From Viola odorata (Eukaryota; Streptophyta; Magnoliopsida; Malpighiales; Violaceae), in assembly GCA_963691705.1 (NCBI GenBank), contig OY829541.1, positions 15,990,564-16,054,563 of the forward strand: 64,000 bases of DNA. Reading direction: 5' to 3'. Below, one piece after another: positions 44,103 through 55,137 of this stretch (position 1 is the first letter of the stretch; every line of letters begins with the position of its first letter). The notes below the pieces were generated by a model. That model searched no databases, was not told where the DNA came from, and was given only the letters and a program-made list of their open reading frames with translations. The position numbers were made by a program, and so were the translations under genes.

Positions 44103-45311
44103 TCAAACGAGCAATATTCCAAGAGTTAGATAGGGAGTACCGTCGAGCGTCTCCAGATGATAGGCTCCTTTTCTGATAACTCGGGTAACGCGATATGGCC
44201 CATCCCAGTTTGGGCTAAGCTTCCCCATACGTTGACCCGCCGTTCGTTTGTCTCTGAGCACCAGGTCGCCTGCCTTTAGCAACCGTTCTTTGACGCGCCT
44301 GTTATGGTAACGGGCCATCTTTCGCTTGTAGTGTTGCGTTTTCAAGAGGGTTTCTACTTGGACCTCCGGTAACGCGTCAAGGTTAGCTCGTAACCTTTCT
44401 TCATTTAGCTCCTCTCGGAAGTGGGCCACTCGCAGGCTCATGGTCCTGATTTCTACCAATGTAACAGCCTCGGTACCGAAGGCTAATGCGAAAGGTGTTT
44501 CTCCCGTACTGGTTTTAATGGTCATGCGGTATGCCCACATCACGTATGGCAGCTCGTCAGCCCATTTCTTTTTAGACCCCTCCAGATTTTTCTTAATGCC
44601 ACTGAGGATGCTCCGATTTGTCACTTATGCCTGTCCATTGGTTTGGGGGTGAGCCACGGAAGAGAATCGTTGCTCTATCCCAAATTCTGAGCATTGGTCT
44701 TTGAAGAATTGGCTGGTGAACTGTGTCCCGTTATCGCTGATTAGGATACGAGGTACGCCAAATCTCATGATAACTTGGTGCTTGAAGAAACGCCAAGTTT
44801 TTTCCGCCGTGATGTTGGCGATCGCTTTAGCCTCCGCCCACTTTGTAAAGTAGTCCACTGCCACTATTACAAATTTTAGTTGGGACCTTGCCTTTGGAAA
44901 CGGACCCAGGATATCGATCCCCCATTTAGCAAAAGGACAAGGGGCGATGATCTCGGATATTTCAGTGGCAGGACGTCGAGGAATTTTAGAGAACTCCTGA
45001 CATTTCGGGCAAGTTTGCACATAGTCGTGGCAATCTTTTCATATAGTGGGCCAATAGAATCCAGATCTGAAGACTTGTGTAGCCAGGGTGCCGCCCGATA
45101 CATGCATACCGCATATCCCTTCATGAATTTCGCGTAACGTGTGAAGACCCTCTTGTTCCGTTATGCATTTGGCCGCTGGATGCGAAAAGCATCTTCGAAC
45201 CAGGTGCCCGTCATAATAAATACAGCGAGCTGCCTGTCTCAGCACTTTTTTCTTTTCAGCGATATTCTCAGGCAGCTCTTCGTGTTTTAAGTATTTGATT
45301 ATGGGGACTCG
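44103..45311 (-). pseudogene. Element B pol: integrase
   Basis: HHCC finger (REIHEGICGMHVSGG, CPKCQEFSK), Asp in WGIDILGPFP, Asp in LISDNGTQFTS, and Glu position lost to TAA at 44625-44627 (QA-stop-VTN; C has Glu there). It continues SILSGIKKNLEGSKKKW and LVLRDKRTAGQRMGKLSPNW. A further stop is TGA 45039-45041. A 1-nt deletion near 44130 shifts the last ~15 codons (GTPYLTLGILLV instead of an SNSWNIARLKLY-type end). The catalytic Glu is directly replaced by a stop, so this integrase cannot work. Confidence 0.85.
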
Positions 45312-46097
45312 CTAGTCGTTCTCGAGTTCTTCCACACACAAAGATGCTTGCTCTTCCATGGAGGAGGGTACAGGTAATTCTCGGTAATACACGCCTTTGG
45401 GTATGAATGCTTCTGGGTTTGCAGCCAACTTGGCAAGGTTGTCAGCTTCGGTGTTGTCCCCTCGAGGAATGTGCTCAAAACTGACTTGCATGCCTTCTTT
45501 CTTTATTTCTAATAGCTCCCGCTTCACTTTAGCGAGATACTGGACCATGATAGGCTCCCGAGCTTGAGAGCGCCCCAAGACCTAGTCGATCACTAGTTTG
45601 GAGTCACCACAAATTTTCAGACGCAGGTCTCCTGTTCTTCCGGTATCGTGCCTACCTTTAGATAAAAGGCTTCTCCCTATCTGGAGTCCGGCCAGTAATG
45701 CCTCATATTCTGCCGCATTATTGGATAATGGCTGCAGGATTCAGATAGCATATTGTATTCGCATATCGTTCGGCCCATTTATAAAGATTCCTGCTCCAGC
45801 TGATTCTTGATTTTTAGCCCCATCTACATGAATGATCCAGAGGTCCGTATAAGTCTTTGGGAACGGGAGATCCAAATCATGCCATTCCTCTTCGGGTACG
45901 TCTGTTAACGGATCTTCCGTAAAGGTGCATTCCGCTATAAAATCTGCTAAGATTTGAGCCTTTACAGATGGCCGAGACTGATACCTTAGCCCGTATTGTT
46001 CGAGTTCAAGAGCCCAGATTAGCATTCTTCCCGAGGATTCAGGCTTTTGAAATATCCTTTTCAGCGGTTGATCTATAAGTACGATAACGGAAAAAGA
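45312..46097 (-). pseudogene. Element B pol: native RNase H end and archaeal-type RNase H
   Basis: RSGRMLIWALELEQYGLRY-type end of the degenerate native RNase H, then the second RNase H: IIHVDGAKNQESAGAGIF (Asp), NAAEYEALLAGL (Glu, near 45700), DSKLVID (Asp) and HIPRGDNTEADNLAKLAAN. Stops: TGA 45741-45743, TAG 45582-45584, TAG 45312-45314. At all three, C has a sense codon that differs by one C-to-T or G-to-A step (CGA, CAG, TGG). Confidence 0.78.
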
Positions 46098-49000
46098 CTA
46101 GAAGTATCTGTCCATTTTTTGAGTGGCCTGTATTAGCGCGTACGCTATTTTCTCAATTTGGGCGTATCGCAACTCTGCATCCTTCAGAATGTGACTCACG
46201 AAATACACGGGGCGGTGTGTGTGGCTATCATCGTGAACGAGGACGGCGCTGACCACTTCGTCAGCAGCGCCGAGATATAGGTACAAAGTATCACCTAGTT
46301 CTGGCCTGGTCAGCAGCAGATCGGACGATAGGTAATCTTTTAGGCTAACAAACGCCTCTTCACATTCCGGGGTCCACCCAAAGGATGCTTTCTTGCGTAT
46401 GACTTTGAAAAAAGGAAGACACTTTTCGCCTTGTTTGGAAATAAAGCGCCGTAGGGCGATAACGTGCCCTGTTAGCCTTTGTACTTCCTTAACGGTTCTT
46501 GGAGATATCATGTCTTGTATGACTTTAATTTTTGACGGATTAGGCTGGATTCCTTTTTGGCTGACCACGTAGCCCAGGAATTTTCCGGTCTGAAATGCAA
46601 ACATGCATTTTCGGGGGTTTAGCTTCATGCTGTACCGTTTCATGACGTCAAAGACTTCCTTTAGATCCCACAAGTGATCCTGAAAGCTAGCGCTTTATAC
46701 CAGTATATCGTCAACGTAGGCTTCCATATTTCTCCCTATTTGTTCTTCAAATATCTTGTTTGCCATACGTTGGAACGTCGCCCCCGCATTTTTTAGCCCA
46801 AATGGCATCGTCGTATAACAGTAAGTGGCCGTAGAAGTGATGAAGGCAGTCTTCTCTTCATCTTCAATGGCCATGGGAATTTGGTGATACCCGGAGTTGG
46901 TGTCAAGTGAACTCAAATATGCGTACCCGGCAGTCTGATCGACTAATTGGTCAATGTGGGGAAGCGGGTAGCAGTCCTTGGGGCAGGCATCGTTCAAATT
47001 GGTGAAGTTGATACACATCCGCCAGTCTCCATTCGACTTAGGGACGAGGACTGGGTTGGCTAACCAAGTGGGGTACTGAACTTCGCGGATGAAACCAGCG
47101 TCAAGGAGCTTTGCTACTTCTTTATCAACAGCTAAGGCTTTTTCCTTAGAGAACGCGCGCTGCTTTTGCTGGATCGGCTTAGCGCCAGGGTCAACGTTGA
47201 GTCGATGCTCGGCTATTTCTCGCGATATACCCGGCATGTCTACGGGTTTCCATGCAAATTCTCCTCGACACTTGTTCAATAACCGGGCCAACTGAAGGTT
47301 TTCTTCTGAACTGAGCCTTTCGCTAACAAGGAAGTCTGCTTTTTCTATGCCGATTACCGGTACAGGCACCATTTTGTCAAGGGGTTGAGCGCGCTTCTCA
47401 TCACCTTGTTCATATGGGTCCGCTGTTATACATACATACCTATCACAACTCTTTTGAGTCATGAGCAGGTAACATTCGGCCGCTAATTTTTGATTGCCCT
47501 TTATCACTACCACTCCGTCCGAGGAGGGGTATTTCATCTTCAAATGCTTCTGAGATATTACCGCTCCAAAGCGGTTGAGAAAAGGTCGTCCGAGTATAAC
47601 ATTGTAGGGCAAGTTTAGGTCCACGATAAGGAATAACAGATCCTTTGACCGCTTGGAGGTGTCTTCTCTGAAGTATACGGGCAGAGTGGTTATCCCTGTA
47701 ACGGGGATTGGGATCCCGTCCACCCCAATTATGGGTTTCTTGCAAGGTATCAATTCATTGTCGGGCCGTTTCATGAGATTGTACGCTTCCAACGAGAAGA
47801 GGTTTACTGCACTTCCGTTATCTATGAGAGTTCTTCTGACTCCGTGACTGGCAATGATGGGCGTAACCACCAACGCATCATTATGTGGATAGACAGCACC
47901 TTTCTCGTCCACTTCAGAGAAGGCTAACACCATGCGATCTAGAACGCTTATCGTTTCACCTTTCTTTGTCACGCCATCTCGCTTGCGTTTTTCTCCTAAC
48001 GCCGTCGTCGGTAGTTCTGGTTCATCCATGTAAGGAGTCTCTCCCGCTATGATGTTAATCATAGGGAAGCCCTCGTCATCTACTGCGAACGTTTCCTCAC
48101 CTCTTCCTCTGAGAGCATTATCCTTTTGTGGGACACGAGGGGATACTTGTTGGTCATCTGCGACCCTTTTCGTGGAATTATTTCTGGTGTCTTCTCTTAC
48201 TTTGGTTGCGAATTCTCCCAAGTAACCTTCCTCCACCAAACGTTCTATTGCTGATTTTAAGTCCCTGCATACTTCTATAGAATGCCCCCTGGCTTTGTGG
48301 AACTTACAATAAGCATTTTCTCTTCTCCCTAGGACTACTCCGGGCTTGACGGGCGCAGGGTACCGAATGGGAAGGTTTCGTTGTTCCACTATCGCCAAAA
48401 TCTCTACCCTTGGTAGATTAAGGGAAGGGAAATCAGGATCGTATGCCCGACTTTTAGAGGAATCTCCTTGGCGCTGAGATGGGGAACTGCCAGGCTTTCC
48501 CTTTGAAGTGTTACCTTTCTGCCCACTGGAGGTTTTGGGAATATGATCTTTCCGCCGAGCATACTCGTCGGTGAGACGGTCATCAAGAATGGTATTTGCA
48601 GGAGCGTTTGGAATCAGAGGTGCCTCAGGTGGCATGCCATAGGTTCTATCTCTGTTTTCCTCTTCTTCCATTTTCGCGTAATTATGGGCTTTAAGTCTTA
48701 AAGCGTCCAGAGTCGCTGGAGGGTCCACCATTAGTGCATCTCTCAATTTACTATAACGGCAGTTCCTCTTCAAGGCTTCTATAGCAAAATCAATGGTAAC
48801 GCCCGGCGTTAGTGACATTTCCAGATCAAATCGACTAAGAAATTTTTTCAGAGTTTCCTGAGGCCTTCGACGTAGGTCGAATAACGCGGCGGCAGATTTC
48901 CTGATTGGAATTGCTGTGCTGAAACGGCTCCGGAACTTGGATTCCAGCTGTGCGAAATTACTAATAGATCCGTCGGGAAGGCCCTCAAACCAGAGGCGCG

Positions 49001-49952
49001 CGACTCCTGATAATGTCATAACAAATATTTGGCATAACGCCGCATCACTGTGCGTCTGAAACTGCACGAAATCCTTCACCTTATTGATGTGCGAAATGGG
49101 ATCTCTAGTGCCGTCATAAGTCTCAGTGGGAAGCTTCACATGTCGACTGACATTATGGCGTCTTATACGACGGCTAAATGGATGACCTGATGTGCCATCA
49201 AGAATTTCACGCTCCTAGCGTGAGGGAGACATTTCCGCAGGACGCCTCCGATTCCATGGATCTGGCGTGGGATGTCGCCTAGGAGACCGACTGTGGTTTC
49301 TGGGCGAGCGAGTTCTATATCTCCTACCGCTGGATCTTTCACTGCGCTTAGGGGACAAATCCCTATTCGCTCCTTCCCTTCGACCGTCCCAACGGTTTCT
49401 GACCTCTTCCAGGTGCTGATCCTCTAGAGGGATGGGACATAGGGGCACTTACGGCACATAAGGTTCCACCCGTCCTTGAGTGAGCTGCGCAAAATTAATC
49501 GGGGGATCAGCTACGGATAAAGTTGGCCGGATATTTCCCTATAATGACGGTGACAAAGGCCGCTCGGTGACAATAGACGGCGTGAACATGACACGGGGAG
49601 GTACACTCGATCCAGAGATTCCAGGTGTCATTCTGGCAGCCATTTCAGTCAAATAGTCCAACCGAGAACGAAGGGCCGCTACTTCACTCGCAAAAGGGTG
49701 TTCTGTACTGTTTAACACAAATCCCCTTGAAGTAGGAGTAGAGAAGCTGGATCCCGCCATTTGGGACAACGACACGGTCGCCTGTGAGGAAAGGACTTCC
49801 CCTGCAGACCTGATCAAAGGGTTTAGGGATTCTGAAATGATTTGTTGCGCTGTCCCAGAAAGTTCAGCCGTAGCAAAAGGGAATAACTGTCTGCGAATCG
49901 AGAAGGGAACATTAGAAGATGGAGGTCGCATCCGCTCTGACTCAGAAGTCAT
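46098..49952 (-). pseudogene. Element B gag, protease and reverse transcriptase
   Basis: ATG 49952 (MTSESERMRPPSSN). Gag: Ser/Thr-rich N-terminus, an Arg/Ser-rich RSPRNHSRSPRRH stretch, KLPTETYDGTRDPISHINKV, WFEGLPDGSISNF and a CHHC-type finger (CKFHKARGHSIEVC). Protease: LIDNGSAVNLFSLEAY (DNG active site) and VILGRPFLNRFGAVIS. RT: KLLDAGFIREVQYPTW, CINFTNLND, YLSSLDTNSGYHQI, MPFGLKNAGATFQ and AYVDDILV. A single open frame of 814 codons spans 49139-46695. Stops: TAG 49539, TAA 49449, TAG 49215, TAA 46695 and TAG 46098. One frame throughout. It encodes the capsid, maturation and cDNA-synthesis functions of the element. Confidence 0.88.
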
Positions 49953-50015
49953 GATTGTTCCGATCTCTAGGTAGAACAGAGCTTGGCTATTAAGGATGCT
50001 CATATAATACACCAA

Positions 50016-50035
50016 GGCTCTCAACGAAAGCACCA
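50016..50035 (-). other. Element B primer-binding site
   Basis: TGGTGCTTTCGTTGAGAGCC on the element strand, 4 bases after the 5' LTR end. It starts with TGG as expected for pairing with a tRNA CCA end. C has the same site with one change (CATTG for CGTTG). I have not identified the tRNA. Confidence 0.7.
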
Positions 50036-50038
50036 ATT

Positions 50039-50482
50039 TGTTAAGATTTTAGCTCTTATGCGATCCGGGGGTTGACTTCCCTTGGTCGGAGTTGCTGCAG
50101 TTGTCGTCGAACTCACCTGCAAGGCGCCGGAGGGGGGGCTCCGGCGTAGACACTCCGATGCTTAAGTTAGTAAGTGTTTTAAAAATAGCAGCGGTTCTAG
50201 TAAGTGAATTCTGGCTTACTTGATGATTTTCATTATGGGGTATTTGTAGGCCACCGGAGGCGATAGCTGGGCATGAGGGCGATATCCAGGTGAGACGTCG
50301 CTCCTGATGACATCACGGGCGATACCTTAACCCGACGTCATCAGCGATACCTGAGGTAACGTCAAGGTTGATGTCTCCGAGGAGGGTACCGAGGGCGATA
50401 CCTACGATCATGTCGGGGGCGATAACTCTATAGGTCCCTGGGATGGGATGATGTCGTGCGTTAAGAGACGCGTGAGACCTCG

Positions 50483-50522
<40 letters not shown>

Positions 50523-50660
50523 CGCTGAAGTCGACCATCCCAGTAAACTCTTCAAGGTCTGGTAGCGATAGCTTAGATGTCCGATAAGGCTTGTGGGACT
50601 CCATCTTCGGCAGGGGTCATAATTACAGAAATGCCCTTAGGATTGCCTTAATGGTTATCA
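50039..50660 (-). repeat. 5' LTR of Tat B
   Basis: 622 bp; TGATAACC start and TCTTAACA end on the element strand. Contains the CTCCGGCGCC block near the 3' side and a 39-bp C run (50483-50521). Followed by target duplication CTTGT at 50661-50665. Confidence 0.9.
50483..50521. repeat. 39-bp homopolymer C tract in B's 5' LTR
   Basis: An uninterrupted run of 39 C. The paired 3' LTR has only CCCCCTCCCCCCCC (about 41927-41941) at the same place, so the run expanded after insertion or is an assembly artefact. Confidence 0.8.
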
Positions 50661-50665
50661 CTTGT

Positions 50666-51288
50666 TTTTTAGGAGTTCAAAGGCAGCTTTGCAACTTTCA
50701 TCGAAATCAAATGGTACTTCCTTCTGGAGCAAGCGACACATGGGCTGGGCATTTTTTGTAAAAATCTTTAATGAACCGTCTGTAGAAACTGGCGTGCCCT
50801 AGAAAAGATCGCACATCGCGAGTACACGCTGGGTAGGGTAGGGACGCTATCACCTCAATCTTGGCCTTGTTGACTTCGATTCCCCTAACCGAGATGATAT
50901 GACCGAGAACGAGCGCTCGATCTACCATGAAGTGGCATTTCTCGAAATTCAGGACAAGATTTGTCTCTATACAGCGCTCTAAACATTTCCTCATGTTGCT
51001 CATGCATTCTTGAAAGGAATTCCCATAGACCGTGAAGTCATCCATGAAGACCTCAATTCCATTTTCAACCAATTCGGAGAAAATACTCACCATACAACGC
51101 TGAAAGGTGGCGGGGGCATTACACAAACCGAAGGGCATGCTTCTATAAGCAAAGGTGCCGAAAGGGCAAGTGAAGGTGGTCTTCTCCTGGTATAGGGCTG
51201 ACCCATGGGCTATTGGAGATGGGGTAAATAACTCCCGCATCTAACAACTTCAGAATTTCTTTCCTGACCACTTCCATCATAGGTGGAT
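50666..51288 (-). pseudogene. F reverse transcriptase, internally deleted
   Basis: The N-terminal block (PPMMEVV, AGVIYPIS, WVSP) is joined directly to QEKTTFTCPFGTFAYRSMPF. About 240 bp present in E (CIDYCRLNSATRKDHFPLP through CLDGYSGFHQI, including the first catalytic Asp) are missing. The rest has FGLCNAPATFQRCM, VFMDDFTVYG and LGHASFYRRFIKDF, then a frameshift near 50750. The missing block makes it non-functional. It ends at B's right target duplication. Confidence 0.82.
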
Positions 51289-52786
51289 TCAATCGTGCTG
51301 GGGTTGGCGTATAGTTTTGCTAGCATCTTCCAAGTGGATACGATGGGTGCATAGGGCTGGTGACAAGCCCTTGATATCTGCAATGGTCCATCCTATGGCG
51401 TGTCTAAATTCCTTTAGCAAGGAAATCAGCTCAGTCTCTTCAGAAGGTTTGAGCTTGTTGGAGATCATAACCGGCAGGGATTCTTCGAGGCCTAGATAAG
51501 CATATTTCAAGTGGGGAGGTAGAGGCTTCAGATCGAGGGCTGGAGCCTGATCAATAGAGGGAAGCAACTTAACATGGCATGGGCAGTCAGGAGACATCTT
51601 TGGGGATTCATATTGAGCAACAACGCATTCTTCTAGGTCAGCCGATGGAGCGCAGTTCAAGGGGTACGGGAAGCGTCGAGGCCACGACATCTAGAAGAGC
51701 TGGTGTCATACTCCTGTCAAGGGCAAACTGCAAAGGGTTAGTAAAATGAATTTCAGCGACTTCCTCTATAACGGGATCAATAACATCAATATAATTAACA
51801 CTCGAGAATTCGGATGGGTATCGTATGGCTTCCAGCATATTGAATTTGATGATTTCCCCATCGAATTTGAGGGAGATTGTCGCATCATGAACATCAATCT
51901 TTGCCCGAGCGGTGACTAGAAATGGACGGCCTAAAAGAACATCAGTAGACTTGGTAGAATCTTCATTCTCCATTGCAATAACATAAAAGTCTACTAGGAA
52001 TAAGAATTCTCCCACTTGGACCAAGACATCTTTGATGATCCCTTCGAGATAGATGATAGAACGGTCCGCAAGTTGAATGGTAAGGTCTGTAGGCACGAGA
52101 GGCTCGAGGCCTAGACAGTTATAGATGATCAATGGCATGACGTTTATTCCTGCCCCTAGATCACACATGGCTTTCCCGATGTCGACTGTTCCAATTCGGC
52201 AGGGAATGATGAACATTCCTTGATCCTTGCACTTCAGAGGGATCCTACGCTGAATATGGGCAGAAGCGTTAGCTCCTACACTGATCTTTTTAACTTCAGT
52301 GAATTTGCTCTTGTTCGTGCATAGCTGCTTTAGGAATTTGGCATAGTGAGGGACATTCTTTACTGTCTGGAGAAGGGGGATATTGACGATCACTTTGCTG
52401 AACATCTCAAAGATATCGCGATCCTCCTTATCTTTCTTGGTCTTGACCAATCTGTGAGGGAACGGGGGTTCGAGAATTTTGTGAATGTACTCTTGGGTGA
52501 ATTCAGGAGGATTGGGATCGTTCTTTGGGGACCCTCTTGGAGAGCGGATTCTATCTTCCATGATCTCGACAAGTCTGGGAACCTTTGGAAGTTTTGCTCT
52601 GGGTTTCGGCCTCAATTCGGACTCTGGAGAGTTCTCAATGTCGGGGTCCAGATGTGCATGAGGTTTCAAAGTCGTTCCACTACGCAGAGTCATAGCGCAA
52701 ACATTGTGTTTTGGATTTATTTCTGTCTGAGGTGGAAATCTTCCTTGGTTTGTTAATTCTTTCACTTGGCCCATCATGGTGCTCAT
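51289..52786 (-). pseudogene. F gag C-terminus and aspartic protease
   Basis: A 382-codon open frame (52786-51638): QEYIHKILEPPFPHRLVK, ICSN-like linker, IGTVDIGKAMCDLGAGINVM (active-site Asp), and STDVLLGRPFLVTARAKID. A frameshift near 51660 switches to the frame holding LEECVVAQYESP, LKYAYLGLEESLPV and LCTHRIHLEDASKT (51690-51289), followed by another 1-nt loss near 51290. Better preserved than E at the gag-protease joint (E has a 2-nt deletion there). Confidence 0.82.
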
Positions 52787-53440
52787 TTGTTTCTTAAGCT
52801 CCTCGATTTCCTTCTCTACTTGGAATTCCGAGGTACCGCAGTATTCGGGGGCACGACAAATGTCTGATCCTAGGGAGGCTGACGTTGATATTGATTCTGA
52901 TGAAAAGTGGGTCGAGGTCTGTAGTTCTGCATGTTGGGAGGTGGGGGGTGATTCCCATACGGATTCTGTTGATGTTGTTGATGGCTAGGTCCCGAAGGCT
53001 GAGGGTTTGGAACCCATCCTGGATTTGGTTGTTTCCAGCCCTGATTGTAGTTTTTGCCATATGGGGTCGGGATATACTGACCAGCAGCATTAACTTGGAT
53101 TTCGTCCAGAATGTGGGGGTGTGCATCAGTAGGATGGTCCACAAAATTACAAATTTGGCAGGCCTTGACAGGCGTGGATTGCCCTGTCATGAAATTCTGG
53201 AACATCCCCATGAGGGAGGATAGCTGATTTTGCAAGGCGGGGTCAGACGAAGCATTTTTGGCCATGAGTTCTATTGTTGCCTTGGCGGCTGAGGGGGTGA
53301 GAGCAGTTAGAGATCCGCTTTGAGGCCTTCACAAAAATACTGAACAAGGGCATGCTCCGTGAGGTTATGGGAGGGACAACTAGATTGCATCTTCTGGAAC
53401 CTCTCATAATACTAGGCTAGAGTCTCCTCCTTCTTCTGAA
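52787..53440 (-). pseudogene. F gag, zinc-knuckle part
   Basis: KNASSDPALQNQLSSLMG, then CQICNFVDHPTDAHPH (zinc knuckle with His where E has the last Cys), then NPGWVPNPQPSGPSHQ and Pro/Gln-rich sequence. About 37 bp present in E are missing near 53320. Upstream, gag is interrupted by the Tat patch. Confidence 0.75.
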
Positions 53441-54317
53441 CTATGGAGATAAGTTGTTTGCGCGTGGTGTTGGAGATAGAACCTACTGCGGCTCCTGGGC
53501 GAACGAGTTCTGCTACTAGATCTCTCGCTGTACTCAGGAGATAAATCTCTATTCGCTCCTTCTCTTCGACCGTCCCAACGGTTTCTGACTCCCTCGAGGT
53601 GTCGATCCTCCTGAGGGATGGGACCTTGTGGTACCTGCGGCACATAATGTTCTACTCGTCCTTGAGTGAGCTGCATAAAATTGATCAGGGGATCTGTTGC
53701 AGGTAGAGTTAACTGGACGTTTCCCTGTAACAACGGTGACAAGGGCCGCTCGGTGACAATAGATGGCGTGAACATGCCACGGGGAGGGACACTCGATCCA
53801 GAAATCTCAGGTGTGATTGTGGCAGCCATTTCAATCAAATAGTCCAACCGAGAACGAAGGGCCGCTATTTCACTCACAAAAGGGTGTTCTGTACTGTTTA
53901 ACACAAATCCCCTCGGAGGAGGAGTAGAAAAGCTAGATCCCGCCATCTGGGATAACGAAATGGTCGTCTGCGAGGAGAGGGCTTCCCCTGCTGACCTGGT
54001 CGACAGATCCAGAGATTCTGAACTAATTTGTTGCGCTGTCATAGAAAGATCAGCAGTAGCAAAAGGGAATAACTGTCTACGAATCGAAAAAGGGAGACTA
54101 GAGGATGAGGGTCGCGCCGGCTCCAATTCAGAAGTCATGATCGTTTCGATCTCTGGGTAAAACAGAGCTTGGTTATTAAGGACGCTCACTTAATGTACCA
54201 AGGCTCTCAATGAAAGCACCAATTTGATAAGATTCGATCTTTAGACGATTGGGACGATGTCTACTATTAATCTGGACTATGGAGACAAGTTGTTTGCGCG
54301 TGGTGTTGGAGATAGAA
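53441..54317. repeat. 41-bp direct repeats flanking the Tat patch
   Basis: Left copy 53441-53481 and right copy 54277-54317, from CTATGGAGA to GGAGATAGAA, identical except one base (T/C at the tenth position). The repeat is F gag coding sequence, present once in E. It is a target-site duplication far longer than the 5 bp made by LTR integrases. Confidence 0.88.
53482..54276 (-). mobile_element. Tat gag/PBS/LTR-end patch inserted in F gag
   Basis: On the minus strand this corresponds to C 55682-56465: the last ~42 bp of an LTR (GTAGACATCGTCCCAATCG), the PBS TGGTGCTTTCATTGAGAGCC, and gag from MTSELEPARPSSSSLPF to RTRSPRSRSR. It contains no complete LTR. About nine residues differ from C over roughly 236. 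It interrupts F gag between 41-bp direct repeats and fuses the Tat frame to a few codons of F gag (ORF 54189-53404). Confidence 0.88.
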
Positions 54318-54952
54318 GTCGGATAATACTTCTCGATGAAGATCTTAGACATATCCGCCCACGGGTGAATTGATCTTGGTGGGAGGTCATAATACCAGTC
54401 GAGGGCATCATCCTTTAGAGACCACTAGAAGGCGCACAACTTGGCTTGGTCGATGCTGACATTTGCAGGTTTCATAGCCTCGCAGATAAAGTGGAGCTGT
54501 TGAAGATGGCGGAGTGCATTTTCCTTGGCAACCCCTCAAAAGGTTGGAAGGTGATGCATAACGGCAAACTTCAAGGTCCAGTCATGAAGGACAGCGGGCC
54601 AGACGATGCAGCTACTCGACATGTCGGGGGTTGCATGGAAATTATCGATGGTTTGTTGTGCTAGAGGGGGTGGTGGTGGATCCTCGTGACATTCATTGTT
54701 GTCATGGTCTTCCATTGCTGGGAAATCGAATTGGGCTGCTACTGGATTTTCAAGACTACGGTGGAGATTGGCTAGATCTATGAAAAACTAAAGGTCCTGA
54801 CCGGCCAGATTGGAAGGAGATCCGTCGAGGGCAGGATGTGGGATCACTCTACGCTGACTAGATGTTCCTCTGGCTTGCCTACGAAGTTCTCTCTATGTTC
54901 TGTTCAATTCAAGGTCTAGAGGAAGTAAATCTGGAGCAGATCTCCTAGTCAT
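54318..54952 (-). pseudogene. F gag, N-terminal part
   Basis: ATG 54952 (MTRRSAPDLLPLDLEL as in E). VLHDWTLKFAVMHHLPTF, CEAMKPANVSIDQAKLCAF, then TAG 54425-54427, the same codon as TAG 37808 in E, then WSLKDDALDWYYDLPPRS and EKYYPTSISNTTRKQL. Other stops lie near 54897, 54789 and 54538. It continues in 53440-52787 after the patch. Confidence 0.78.
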
Positions 54953-54983
54953 ACGAAAAATTAAAAACATAATTAGTACCGTT

Positions 54984-55004
54984 CAATCCCCAGCAACGAC
55001 GCCA
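54984..55004 (-). other. F primer-binding site (tRNA-Asp type)
   Basis: TGGCGTCGTTGCTGGGGATT on the element strand, next to the LTR end at 55010. It matches the tRNA-Asp-type Athila PBS with two transitions relative to E. Confidence 0.75.
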
Positions 55005-55009
55005 AAATT

Positions 55010-55137
55010 TGATCGTCAGTCAAATATACTTAAAATTTATCCTGATGCCTAAATGCACAACTAAATGTGTATGGAGCAAGACAGGGTCGAACCACAGAGA
55101 TTGAAGGAGCAATATGTTAATAAAAATGTATGACAGG
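55010..55137 (-). repeat. F 5' LTR stub, cut by element C
   Basis: Starts TGATCGTCAGTCAAATATACT and continues like E's LTR (AGACAGGGTCGAACCACAGAG) for 128 bp, then stops at 55137 where C's LTR begins. The rest should lie beyond C, outside the window. Confidence 0.8.

Larger units (their letters stand above)
41484..50660 (-). mobile_element. Tat-lineage LTR retrotransposon B, 9.2 kb
   Basis: 5' LTR 50039-50660 (TGATAACC...TCTTAACA on the element strand), PBS, gag, protease, RT, dual RNase H and integrase in one frame down to 44103, repeat array, antisense ORF (plus strand), and a 3' LTR from 41484. Target duplication CTTGT is perfect (41479-41483 and 50661-50665). The 3' LTR lacks about 130 bp of U3 (41975 joins internal sequence). 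By eye the LTRs differ at roughly 3 percent. Pol has ten in-frame stops and only one terminal frameshift. It is inserted in F's RT/RNase H junction. Confidence 0.92.
22856..55137 (-). mobile_element. Athila-lineage element F, split by nested elements E and B
   Basis: The minus-strand order is 5' LTR stub (55010-55137), PBS, gag (54952 down to about 52787), protease, RT, then Tat B insertion (41484-50660), RNase H and integrase, then Athila E insertion (28291-39981), integrase C-terminus, an acidic extra ORF (27424-25664), and a 3' LTR fragment (23819-22856). The pieces join exactly across the target duplications CTTGT and ATGAC. The gag patch at 53482-54276 is a third interruption. F is the oldest layer and is heavily damaged: RT has lost about 240 bp and gag has several stops. 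Confidence 0.85.
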
